Shown in pieces: positions 16,196-24,861 of a DNA stretch of 64,000 nt (position 1 is its first letter; each line of letters begins with the position of its first letter). The stretch lies in assembly GCF_000012325.1 (NCBI RefSeq), contig NC_003910.7, forward strand, positions 2,976,001-3,040,000, given 5' to 3'. The notes beneath the pieces are model-generated. The model ran no database searches. It saw nothing but the letters and a program-made list of their open reading frames with translations, and was not told where the DNA came from. Both the position numbers and the translations under genes were made by a program. The DNA is from Colwellia psychrerythraea 34H (lineage in GTDB: Bacteria; Pseudomonadota; Gammaproteobacteria; Enterobacterales; Alteromonadaceae).

Positions 16196-18847
16196 CTAAA
16201 AGCCATATTTTTCTTTTCTTCTATTAAATGCGTCCTCGCCACCCTCAAGAATTTTGGCAGCAAGATTTTGAATATTTGGCTGATCTATTGAGCCTTGATT
16301 CTGAATAGGCAAAGTTGCATTTTCATTCGTTGACTCCAAAACTCCAATCCACTCAGCGTCACCAAAAACAGGTATGTTTGCGTTATGAGTAGCAAAAATA
16401 AACTGTCTAGTTAGTTTGGCATCTCGCACCTGAGTAACAATTCGCTCTGCTATAAATGCGTTGTCGAGATTATCTTCAGGTTGATCTAAAAGTAGAGGAT
16501 CTTGGTTATCAAGTAAGAGCATGTGCAATAATGCTGTACACTGTTGACCTGTTGATAATGAATCAAGTTTTTTATATAAAGGCTCATCATTACTCGAAAC
16601 ATTCAACTCAATGCTAACCAAATCATCGATCTTAAACTCTTCAATTTCCATTATTTGTTTATTGCTGATTTTTGATAATCTATCAGCGGTAGTGGAAGTC
16701 ATCCCCCAATCTTTCTCTAATAAAGCAGCCTGTCCTTTCTTGATAGTCTCTGCTAATAGAGGGGCCGAGAACTCCTCTACTCCTTTCATCCAAGAAAGTC
16801 TTCCCTCAGCGACATCAGATAAACGATAGCTTACGATGAGTTTTATTAATCCAAGTCTGTTTTTTTCTGCTGAGTAATTTACCTTTATATTGCCCTTTAA
16901 TTTTCTATTCAGCCTTTTTACGCCCTTTTCAAAGGCGGTAGCTCGGTTGGTTTTTTTCTCGGACAACTCAGCCAGCAGTGCCTTTCTTGTAGCTATTTCT
17001 TTGTCCAGTTTACCTTGTTCATTTACAAGTTCCGCACGTTTGGGTTTTAATCTCTCGATATTTTTAATTAGATCCCGATATTGTTCACCAATTTGTTTTC
17101 CAGTTAAACCTTCAACAGGAGCCAATTTTTTAAACTCTTTAGTGATAGAGTCTTCTTGTTTCTCTATGCTTTCTTGAAGTTCTTTATCAAGTAGTTCTAT
17201 CTTCTGCTGAGAACTGTCTGAATCAAGTTCCATTTTTTCAATAGATAGATTGATGTTATCTTTTAATTCAACTAAGGCTAATTTAGCATTTTCAAATATT
17301 GTTTTATCGGGAAATTCCTTAATCGACTCTTCGGTAATAAAGTCAGCGCATGGGATAGATTCAGAAAACTCTTTTAGTGCTTCCTTTAACGTTTCCATCT
17401 TTCCTGAAACAGTTTTGAAGGTACTTCTTTCCGACTCAACGATTGGTAATAGTTTCAATTGCTGGTCTATTCCAAGCTCTTTATACCTATTTTCATCTTC
17501 CTCGTGAGCCTTCAAGTCTTCCACATCAGATTCCATGCTAGAGACACTAGATGTTAAATCAGATATATTATTTCTTGTTGTAACTAACGACTCTTTAACT
17601 GTTGAAATACCTGACTCTTGCTCAATTTTATCTGTATTTAGAAATCGCTCTACTACTTTTAGTTGTTCACTTGATTCTTTGGCGATTTCATGAATTTCAT
17701 TTTGACCAAAGATTTCAATATCAGGTAATAAGTCTCTAGGAGAAAAAGTAGAAACAGATCCGCTTTCATCTTTTACTATCGGGGATTCACCATAGCGTCT
17801 TGATATTTTATATAATTTTCCATGTTTTACTGCTGATTTGACAGTCAATTCAGCGAACCCTGAACCAAGATTCTGCTTTATAACTTTAAGGTGCTGTGCT
17901 TTTGTTTCTTTACTAATAGGTTCAATATTTAACACATAACGAATTGACTCTATTAAAGTCGATTTACCTGTTCCTCTACCGCCTATTAAAGCATTTAAAT
18001 GCTCGGAATAGTTGATATGAATTCCATCGAGAAACCCACCAACAAACCTAACAGCCTCTATTCTAGAGTAATATTTCTCTTTAATATCAGAGTTGAGGCG
18101 AACACGAGATTCAGAATCTGAAAACGCTAGTTTAAATGAGGAAAAACAAGGTTTTGTCATTTTCACCAAGCAAGTCGCATTTTCTTTTCTTAATGTTTCA
18201 GGATCTTCGATATCTTTAGCATTTATAATCGCAATATTTTTTTCACGCATATAATCAGGATTTTTATTTAGAAGGATCTGGTGATTTGCTTGATCACCTT
18301 GCTCTTTAAGGGCTTCTAATGAAGTAGGTATTTGTGCAGCATGTAAATTCGGGTTTTTCCAAATGTTGTTTAATTTTTGTTTTAAAACCCCGCTGTCATC
18401 TGTGCAATGTGCAGCGTACACAAAGCCACCTTTATCTATAACGGTTGACAGAATAAAGTCTGCACTTTTAGTTGATGGATTTGTGCCGTTAGAAGTATCT
18501 ATGTCAAACTCATATAAATAATTATTTAAAGTTTGAAGACTTGTATCTTCTGGGTATAAACAAACTAAATGTATTTTCTCGCTAGATGCAATTTCAAACC
18601 CTGGAAAGACGATGACTCCTTGAGCATTAAAGGTTTCTTTGATTTTCACAACAGAATCAACATTACCATGATCGGCTATTCCTACAACTTTTATTGATTC
18701 CTCAAGGCAGACTTCTAATAGTCTCTGATTGTAGTCATCTTCTGAAATATCCTGATTTTTCCCTCGGTACTGTATATAACTTGCAGGGTTTACTTGTAAT
18801 GCGCACTTCCAGAATTTTGCCCTAGTATGCTCAACAGCAATATTCAT
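16196..18847 (-). CDS. Degenerate-PHP domain fused to SMC/ABC-type ATPase, probable defence protein
   Basis: About 883 residues from the ATG at 18847, which has AAGGA 7 bases upstream. Longer readings to 18952 merely translate the attC site. Residues 1-250 form a PHP-phosphoesterase-like domain: IADHGNVDS, FPGFEIASSEKIHL and AAHC are kept, but the first metal motif HxH is changed (ALQVNP). A Walker A GGRGTGKST follows near residue 293, a long coiled coil, the signature LSTGQQ, Walker B LLLDQPEDNLDN and H-loop ATHNAN. This pattern is that of SMC-like ATPases such as the TrlF family, often seen in defence islands. The degenerate PHP suggests nucleotide or nucleic-acid sensing, or altered catalysis. 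Not an operon partner but the next cassette after a TIR-like gene. Confidence 0.8.
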   Translation of the reverse strand: MNIAVEHTRAKFWKCALQVNPASYIQYRGKNQDISEDDYNQRLLEVCLEESIKVVGIADHGNVDSVVKIKETFNAQGVIVFPGFEIASSEKIHLVCLYPEDTSLQTLNNYLYEFDIDTSNGTNPSTKSADFILSTVIDKGGFVYAAHCTDDSGVLKQKLNNIWKNPNLHAAQIPTSLEALKEQGDQANHQILLNKNPDYMREKNIAIINAKDIEDPETLRKENATCLVKMTKPCFSSFKLAFSDSESRVRLNSDIKEKYYSRIEAVRFVGGFLDGIHINYSEHLNALIGGRGTGKSTLIESIRYVLNIEPISKETKAQHLKVIKQNLGSGFAELTVKSAVKHGKLYKISRRYGESPIVKDESGSVSTFSPRDLLPDIEIFGQNEIHEIAKESSEQLKVVERFLNTDKIEQESGISTVKESLVTTRNNISDLTSSVSSMESDVEDLKAHEEDENRYKELGIDQQLKLLPIVESERSTFKTVSGKMETLKEALKEFSESIPCADFITEESIKEFPDKTIFENAKLALVELKDNINLSIEKMELDSDSSQQKIELLDKELQESIEKQEDSITKEFKKLAPVEGLTGKQIGEQYRDLIKNIERLKPKRAELVNEQGKLDKEIATRKALLAELSEKKTNRATAFEKGVKRLNRKLKGNIKVNYSAEKNRLGLIKLIVSYRLSDVAEGRLSWMKGVEEFSAPLLAETIKKGQAALLEKDWGMTSTTADRLSKISNKQIMEIEEFKIDDLVSIELNVSSNDEPLYKKLDSLSTGQQCTALLHMLLLDNQDPLLLDQPEDNLDNAFIAERIVTQVRDAKLTRQFIFATHNANIPVFGDAEWIGVLESTNENATLPIQNQGSIDQPNIQNLAAKILEGGEDAFNRRKEKYGF

Positions 18848-18878
18848 ATATTCATCCTTAAATTTAACACCGAAGCTA

Positions 18879-18989
18879 GCAGGGCTTAATAACGCCGCGA
18901 TAAGCGGAATATTACTGTTGGCTACAATGTTTGAGGCACGAAAAACAGCCAACTGTAAATTTTCCGTTTGATTGCCTTGTTAGCTGTAC
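18879..18989 (-). other. attC site A (after TIR-like gene)
   Basis: Minus strand: R'' GTACAGCTAAC, L'' ATCAAACGGA (18963-18989), central TTACAGTTGGCTG paired with TAGCCAACAGTAA, L' TCCGCTTATCGCGGC, R' GTTATTAAGC (18884-18907). R'' is the exact 11-base complement of GTTAGCTGTAC at the start of the same cassette (19862-19872), as expected for a mobile cassette. Confidence 0.88.
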
Positions 18990-19000
18990 TTTACACCGAG

Positions 19001-19843
19001 CTATTTTTTTGGTGCTTGTTGTACATACCCATAGCTTTGTTGAGGTATTGGAGCAAACAATTTAGCAATGGTGTCTTCATATTTTAAGCAAATATCGACG
19101 CCATAATCAGTTAAACGATAAGTAAAATATTCATTGCCATTAAAGTCGCTTCCATTCTCTTTCTGAATTAAGCCAATTCTTTGCAGTTTAACTACAGCAA
19201 GATTTAGGGTTGGTGTCGGAATATGCTGTTGAATTTTATTAGGTAAGTCCCAGCTTATACAGCCTTCGACATCGTTATTGTAACTTTCTAGCAATGAACC
19301 CAAGATTATAAGATCATTTTCTGATACGTCACTTAATACATTATTAACATCAAGCTTTTGAACTTTAGGTGTACTAATCTCTTTGAACACACCTTTATTA
19401 TTCATTTCCCTTTTTATTTGCGTTGAAGCATAGGTTAATGATGATGTTAAGTTATCATCGGAACGATTGGGATCATAATCTGTTGGCGTTATACCGAGTA
19501 AATCACTTGGGAAATGTAGCTCTACATCACGAGGCTTTATAATAAAGCATCTTTCTTTACCGATAGAACCAATAAACAAACCAAGCTCAAAGAGTACATT
19601 ATCTCGTACAACATACTGTTCCCTTGACCGCATAATAGCCAAGTCATCAGGAGAAAATATAAAAGCTGAAAAATCTACTGATTTAGACTTTAAAATAAGA
19701 TCATCTAACGTATTACTTGATAAGTTAAATGTACCACTACGCCATATAGTAACTTCAGCATCAAACTCTAAATTTTCAGCTATTGCGTCAGCTATAGGTA
19801 AACTCTCTACTGAGGAGCCTATGAATATTCTCGGTTTACTCAT
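19001..19843 (-). CDS. TIR-like nucleotide-binding protein (PF10137/CAP12-type), probable defence effector
   Basis: 280 residues from the ATG at 19843 (MSKPRIFIGSS); an in-frame ATG at 19861 abuts the recombination box and is less likely. Residues 4-135 match the TIR-like domain: FIGSSVES, VTIWRSGTF, DFSAFIFSPDD, and the catalytic-type VRDNVLFELGLFIG with Glu, then KERCFIIKP and LPSDLLG. Such domains hydrolyse NAD or bind nucleotides in Pycsar/CBASS-like antiphage systems. Residues about 170-270 form a winged-helix-like domain (LAVVKLQRIGLI, YRLTDYG). First cassette of the array. No cyclase gene is adjacent, so how it would be activated is open. Confidence 0.82.
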   Translation of the reverse strand: MSKPRIFIGSSVESLPIADAIAENLEFDAEVTIWRSGTFNLSSNTLDDLILKSKSVDFSAFIFSPDDLAIMRSREQYVVRDNVLFELGLFIGSIGKERCFIIKPRDVELHFPSDLLGITPTDYDPNRSDDNLTSSLTYASTQIKREMNNKGVFKEISTPKVQKLDVNNVLSDVSENDLIILGSLLESYNNDVEGCISWDLPNKIQQHIPTPTLNLAVVKLQRIGLIQKENGSDFNGNEYFTYRLTDYGVDICLKYEDTIAKLFAPIPQQSYGYVQQAPKK

Positions 19844-19861
19844 TTGTGACCAAATCTCCAT

Positions 19862-19872
19862 GTACAGCTAAC
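19862..19872 (-). other. Cassette-array start: R' core site, possibly attI-like
   Basis: Minus-strand GTTAGCTGTAC, the 5' recombination box of the first cassette. The bases before it (AATAAACT) lack the L' box of an attC and look more like the end of an attI (compare the AAACAAAGTTAG end of attI1). It could also be a secondary insertion site. Confidence 0.6.
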
Positions 19873-20201
19873 AGTTTATTATGAGGAAACTACCTTCTTT
19901 CTAGAAGATGGGATAAATCGTCCATAATTTATATTAGCAAGAGGTTACTTGATTGTTATAGATAGATCAACGAGTTAAAAATCATGGGCTAAGTGGTTGA
20001 TGTATGAAAAAAGGTGATTTCCCTGCTTTTTTGTAGAAAGAAGAAACTGTATCAATAAACGGTTTAATTTAAACTAGAAATAAGACTGTTTTGATATTAA
20101 AAATTATTTTTTTAAAACGAAATAGACTAATTAATTTACCTAAACCAACTCTATTTTGTACTCTACCTCACTCTTGTTATTTAATTTTTTATCATTATAA
20201 A
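19873..20201. other. Non-coding stretch upstream of the cassette array
   Basis: 329 bp of AT-rich sequence between the array start and the RND pump terminator. No integrase gene or other credible ORF is present. It should hold the promoter of the first cassettes; I cannot assign boxes firmly. Confidence 0.5.
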
Positions 20202-20225
20202 AAAGGGTAACTTGCGTTACCCTTT
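20202..20225 (-). terminator. Rho-independent terminator of the RND operon
   Basis: Stem AAAGGGTAAC / GTTACCCTTT with a 4-base loop, followed on the minus strand by a T-run. The same stem and loop sequence recurs at 26848-26877. Confidence 0.88.
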
Positions 20226-20236
20226 AGCTTAATAAA

Positions 20237-23200
20237 TTATCCTCTAAGATCTTTGATTTTGGCTTTTGAGAACCAAGCATATAAAACCGGTAATACAAAT
20301 AAGGTAAGTAATGTCGCGGTAACCAAACCGCCAACAATCACACTCGCCAGAGGTCGTTGAATTTCAGCGCCAACACCATTGGACATCAGCATTGGGATCA
20401 AACCTAACGCAGAAGTAATGGCGGTCATTAATACTGGACGTAAACGAGATACTGCCCCGTCAAAAACAGCTTTTGAGGTATCTAAACCATCTTTTACCAG
20501 CTGGTTAATGCTTTCTACCATTACTACACCATTAAGCACGGCGACACCAAATAGGGTGATAAAGCCGACTGAACTTGGTACTGACAAGTATTGACCTGAA
20601 ATATACAGTGAGAAAATACCACCAATAACAGCTAACGGTACATTCACTAAAATAAGCATCGCTTGACCAACAGAGCCAAAGGCAAAGTAAAGTAGTAAGG
20701 CAATTAACGCTAATGATAGAGGCACCACTACTGCTAGTCGCTGCTGGGCGCGTTGTTGGTTTTCAAACTGACCTCCGATCACTACAGAATAACCTGCAGG
20801 TAAGTCTACTTTGCTATCAATAACTGCGCGAATATCGCTAACAACACTCCCCATGTCTCGACCTTGAACATTGGCTTGAATTACCACGCGTCGCTGTACA
20901 TCATCACGGCGCACTTGTGGTGGGCCGGATTCAAAACTGACGGTAGCAATATCGCCTAAACGTACCCAAGCACCTGTAGGTGATTGTATTCTAAGGTCTG
21001 CAATAGCTTCTTGGTTATCACGGTATTTTTCTTCAATGCGAACATAAATATCGTAACGTTCATTACCATTGATTATTTGGCCAGCGCTAACGCCACCAAT
21101 ACCATTTTTAACCACTTCCATGACATCACCAACCGACAAACCAAAACGTGACAATTGCTGTCTTTTCGGTTTAATCACTAACTGTGCTTCACCAGCGATT
21201 TGCTCTAAAGCCACATCTCGCGCGCCATCAATTTGTTTGATTGCCGCTTCAATTTCTTGACCTTTGCTCGCCAGCATATCCAATTCTGGTCCAAACAATT
21301 TAATGGCAAGTTGCGCTTTAACACCTGACAGTAATTCATCAACGCGTGTCGCTATGGGTTGTGAAAAGTTAAGTAATAACCCTGGGAATTGTTCAAGTTC
21401 CTCTTCCATTAAACCTTGTAACTCAACACGGTTTTCGGCACTAGACCATTGTGAAACAGGTTTTAAACCAATGTATATTTCGATGTTATTGACTGGCTCA
21501 GGATCACCGCCAATTTCAGCACGACCAATTCGACTTAGGGTATATTCTACTTCTGGGAACTCCATTAACTTTTGTTCAAGGATAGGTGCAACCGATAAAG
21601 CTGTTTCTAAACTTGCTGATGGCGCTAATGTTGCTCTTAAGTTAATAGTGCCCTCTTCTAATTCTGGTACAAATTCAGTCCCTATTTGTGGTATTAAAGA
21701 TGCTGCTCCTACGAGTAACAACAATGAAGCAATAATGACTACTTTCGTGTGTTTCATCGCGGCTTTGAGGCCTTTGCGATACAGCTTATCTAATGGTTTT
21801 AAGACAAAACTTTCTTTTTCTTTAACACCTTTTTTGAACATAAAAGTTGCTAAGGCTGGTACCACGAACAGTGCCACTAAAATAGCTGAAATAACCGCTA
21901 AAATAATACTGATAGCCATCGGCTGGAACAGTTTAGCTTCCACCCCTTCAAAGCTAAATAACGGGGTAAAGACCACTAAAATAATAGAGGCAGCAAAAAA
22001 TACCGGACGTGCGACTTCTTTCCCTGCTTCTTTTAATCGTAGAGGAATACCCTCTTCATCGTGTTCAACATCATGGGGATCAGCATCTGTGCCTAACGTT
22101 CTCGCTTGAGCATTTTTATAATGTGTTGAATCTGGTCTATTTAGATGTTTGAACATGTTTTCAACCATCACAACAGAGCCATCAACCAACATACCAATAG
22201 CAACGGCGATACCACCTAATGACATTAAGTTTGCCGATAAACCCATCCAAGACATCACCATTAAGGCAATAGCGATTGAAATAGGAATTGAAATTAACAC
22301 TAAAAAGGTTGCGCGCAAGTTCATTAAAAACAGTGCAAGTACGATAGCGATAAATATAAATGCGAGCGCTAATGCTTCTACTACGGTATCAACCGCTTTA
22401 GTAATTAAATCTGCTTGGTCGTAGAAAGGTTCAAAACGTACCCCTTCAGGTAGTGCTTGGTTGATCATAGGAATACGTGCATTGATACCGTCAATTGTTG
22501 CTTTAGTATTTGCGCCCATTCGTTTCAATACTATGCCTGAAACCACTTCACCTAAGTTTTCAATGTTACCTTGTGCATCTCTGCGCGTCATAGTAACCGC
22601 GCCTTGGCGTATTTCACTACCTAATGCAACGTTAGCCACATCATCGATAGTCACCACAGTACCATCAACCGTTTTAACCGGTACTTGTCTGATATCAGCT
22701 AAACCTGCTTCGCCACTATTAAACCAACCTGTGCCACGAATAACTAACTGCTCTTGCCCACGGTTCATGTACCAACCGCCAACATTGGCATTATTGTTAT
22801 CGAGTGCGGTAACAATATCGTCTTGCGTTAATTCATATGACAATAATTTACTGGGTTCAATGTTGACCTGATACTGTCTGACATTGCCGCCAAAAGATAA
22901 GACGTCGGTAACACCATCTACTGGCATAACCAATAACTTTACTATCCAATCGTTCAAACTTCTTAAGGTCATAGAATCATAACCAGAATCTTTATCTGCA
23001 ATTAACAAATACTGAAAAACTTGACCCAAACCTGAGGTGTTTGGTCCCATTGCTGGTGTGCCCACGCCTTGAGGAATTAACTCTTTTGCCGCTTGTAAAC
23101 GCTCAAATACTAACTGGCGAGCAAAGTAGATATCTGTACCTTCTTTAAAGACAACAGTAACACCCGATAAACCCGTTTTTGAAATAGAGCGTACTTGCTC

Positions 23201-23437
23201 TACATCAGGCAACGCATACATTACCGCTTCAATGGGATAGGTTATTAACTGCTCTACTTCTTCTGCTGCCAAGCCCGGTGCTTCTGTGTTTACCGCTACT
23301 TGAACATTTGTTACATCAGGAAAAGCATCTAAATTTAGTTTTGGGATCACCATAATAGAAGCTGCCATCGTGGCAATCAGGGCGATAATTACTAAGAGTC
23401 GATTATTGATCGACCAATCAATCATTTTATTAAACAT
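20237..23437 (-). CDS. Heavy-metal efflux RND pump, CzcA/CusA family
   Basis: 1066 residues, the usual length of an HME-RND inner-membrane pump that drives metal cations out by proton exchange. N-terminal MIDWSINNRLLVIIALIATM, porter-domain motif TEAPGLAAEEVEQLITYPIE, and TM4 motif AIGMLVDGSVVMVEN with the proton-relay Asp and Glu. A large second periplasmic loop and C-terminal TM11-12 (GFITLFGVAVLNGVVMVE) complete the fold. The substrate could be Co/Zn/Cd or Cu/Ag: the TM4 motif is CusA-like, but the adaptor is His-rich as in CzcB. It is the last gene of a three-gene operon, 14 bp after the adaptor. Confidence 0.93.
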   Translation of the reverse strand: MFNKMIDWSINNRLLVIIALIATMAASIMVIPKLNLDAFPDVTNVQVAVNTEAPGLAAEEVEQLITYPIEAVMYALPDVEQVRSISKTGLSGVTVVFKEGTDIYFARQLVFERLQAAKELIPQGVGTPAMGPNTSGLGQVFQYLLIADKDSGYDSMTLRSLNDWIVKLLVMPVDGVTDVLSFGGNVRQYQVNIEPSKLLSYELTQDDIVTALDNNNANVGGWYMNRGQEQLVIRGTGWFNSGEAGLADIRQVPVKTVDGTVVTIDDVANVALGSEIRQGAVTMTRRDAQGNIENLGEVVSGIVLKRMGANTKATIDGINARIPMINQALPEGVRFEPFYDQADLITKAVDTVVEALALAFIFIAIVLALFLMNLRATFLVLISIPISIAIALMVMSWMGLSANLMSLGGIAVAIGMLVDGSVVMVENMFKHLNRPDSTHYKNAQARTLGTDADPHDVEHDEEGIPLRLKEAGKEVARPVFFAASIILVVFTPLFSFEGVEAKLFQPMAISIILAVISAILVALFVVPALATFMFKKGVKEKESFVLKPLDKLYRKGLKAAMKHTKVVIIASLLLLVGAASLIPQIGTEFVPELEEGTINLRATLAPSASLETALSVAPILEQKLMEFPEVEYTLSRIGRAEIGGDPEPVNNIEIYIGLKPVSQWSSAENRVELQGLMEEELEQFPGLLLNFSQPIATRVDELLSGVKAQLAIKLFGPELDMLASKGQEIEAAIKQIDGARDVALEQIAGEAQLVIKPKRQQLSRFGLSVGDVMEVVKNGIGGVSAGQIINGNERYDIYVRIEEKYRDNQEAIADLRIQSPTGAWVRLGDIATVSFESGPPQVRRDDVQRRVVIQANVQGRDMGSVVSDIRAVIDSKVDLPAGYSVVIGGQFENQQRAQQRLAVVVPLSLALIALLLYFAFGSVGQAMLILVNVPLAVIGGIFSLYISGQYLSVPSSVGFITLFGVAVLNGVVMVESINQLVKDGLDTSKAVFDGAVSRLRPVLMTAITSALGLIPMLMSNGVGAEIQRPLASVIVGGLVTATLLTLFVLPVLYAWFSKAKIKDLRG

Positions 23438-23451
23438 AATCTTATTCCTCC

Positions 23452-24798
23452 CTAATGGCCATGCGGATCAAATCCGCCTTTTGCTATTTCTGACGCAACA
23501 AAAAATGCACCTTTTGTCACCACGCGGGTATTAGGCGCGATACCGATAATTTGACGGTAATTACCTAATGGCTGGCCTAATTCAACTTCAACCGCTTTAA
23601 ATTCACCTGGGTGGTCTTCAACAAATACTGTCCAATCACCATCTGCACCGCGCATTAATGCCGTTTCTGGCACTGCTATTACCGGACTTTTGGTATCAAA
23701 CTGAAAATTAACATTAACAAACATGCCTGAATGCAAACTGTCGTCAGTATTTTCAACAGACAATCTTACAATTCGGGTACGGGTACTTGGGTCAATGGTA
23801 TGGGCTTCTTGAATGACCTTAGCCACGTGTATTTGCCCGGCAAACTCAACTTTTGCTATGGTGCCAATAGGAAGACTTAACTTTTTATTTGGCGAAACAC
23901 GCGCTTCAACCCACAAGTCTTTTTCATCTGCCAATACCATGATTTTTTCACCTGCAGGAACGCGCTGCCCTTGAGAAAAATCATCACTTAAGACCACACC
24001 AGAACGCTGAGCCACTAAGGTATATTCGCCGAGGTTTGAAGAGTTGTTTTTTACAATATCTTTAATGGCTGCTTTGGTTAAACCAAAGGCAGTTAATCGA
24101 CCATAAGCAGAGATATAATCTGTTTCACTGGCTAACAGACGGCTTTCGCTAACCGTGCCAAGACCCAACTTTTTAGTGCGCTGCCAATCACTGTATGCAA
24201 CACGATATTGTGCTTGTGCTTCAGCCATTGATTCACTAAATAATGTAACCAAAGCCTGACCCTTAGTAACATGTTCACCCAAAATGGCATGACGACTGAT
24301 CACTACCGATTCAGTACGTGGGGAGACAATATAGCTGGTATAACCGTTCGCTTTTATTTCTCCTGGTGCATAGACACTTTTAGCGAATATTGCCGGCTTT
24401 AAGCTAGTCACTTTGATATTGGCGAGTGCCATTTTTTCAGGACTAAAACTTATGCCTTCTTCATGCTCTGCTTCAGTCGTTGCTTTAGTTGCTGTTTCAC
24501 TACCATGGTCATGACCGTGATCAGATTTTTCCTCAGTCGCATGATCGTCTTTGCTGTCATCACTACCGTGTTCATGACCACTTTTATCAAGTACGTTTTC
24601 ACTTTCAGCGTCATGATCATGGTCAGTTTTTATTTCGATTGATTGCTCTACCGACGCCGCATTTACTAGCGCGGCATCCTTGTATGATAATGCAGTGGTT
24701 GAAGCGATAGCTAAGCCGATAAATAAACTGCTTAAAGTAATGAGTTTCATTTTTTTAGAAACTTTATTGCTGGTAATATTCGTCATTATATTTTTCAT
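23452..24798 (-). CDS. Metal efflux membrane-fusion protein, CzcB-like
   Basis: 448 residues. An N-terminal membrane anchor or signal (about residues 15-40) precedes a long His/Asp-rich stretch (DHDHD, HEHGSDD, SDHGHDHGSE; residues 55-100) that probably binds divalent metal. The adaptor core follows: barrel-sandwich start VYAPGEIKANGYTSYIVSP, a hairpin, then VVLSDDFSQGQRVPAGEKIMVLADEKDLWVEA-type beta-barrel segments. It links the RND pump to the outer-membrane factor. The His-rich region favours Zn/Co/Cd or Ni over other drugs. Confidence 0.9.
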   Translation of the reverse strand: MKNIMTNITSNKVSKKMKLITLSSLFIGLAIASTTALSYKDAALVNAASVEQSIEIKTDHDHDAESENVLDKSGHEHGSDDSKDDHATEEKSDHGHDHGSETATKATTEAEHEEGISFSPEKMALANIKVTSLKPAIFAKSVYAPGEIKANGYTSYIVSPRTESVVISRHAILGEHVTKGQALVTLFSESMAEAQAQYRVAYSDWQRTKKLGLGTVSESRLLASETDYISAYGRLTAFGLTKAAIKDIVKNNSSNLGEYTLVAQRSGVVLSDDFSQGQRVPAGEKIMVLADEKDLWVEARVSPNKKLSLPIGTIAKVEFAGQIHVAKVIQEAHTIDPSTRTRIVRLSVENTDDSLHSGMFVNVNFQFDTKSPVIAVPETALMRGADGDWTVFVEDHPGEFKAVEVELGQPLGNYRQIIGIAPNTRVVTKGAFFVASEIAKGGFDPHGH

Positions 24799-24861
24799 TT
24801 TTTAATTCCAAATTCTGTAACAACTTACGCTTATCGAGCAGCGTAAAGTGAGATAATAGGT

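Noticed and set aside
11394..20225. A prophage or genomic island with a tyrosine recombinase
   Set aside because: No phage structural genes, recombinase or tRNA-derived att repeats; the repeated sites fit attC far better.
21264..22109. 281-codon plus-strand frame inside the RND pump gene
   Set aside because: Antisense shadow of a clearly conserved pump; no domain and Ser/Asn-rich composition.
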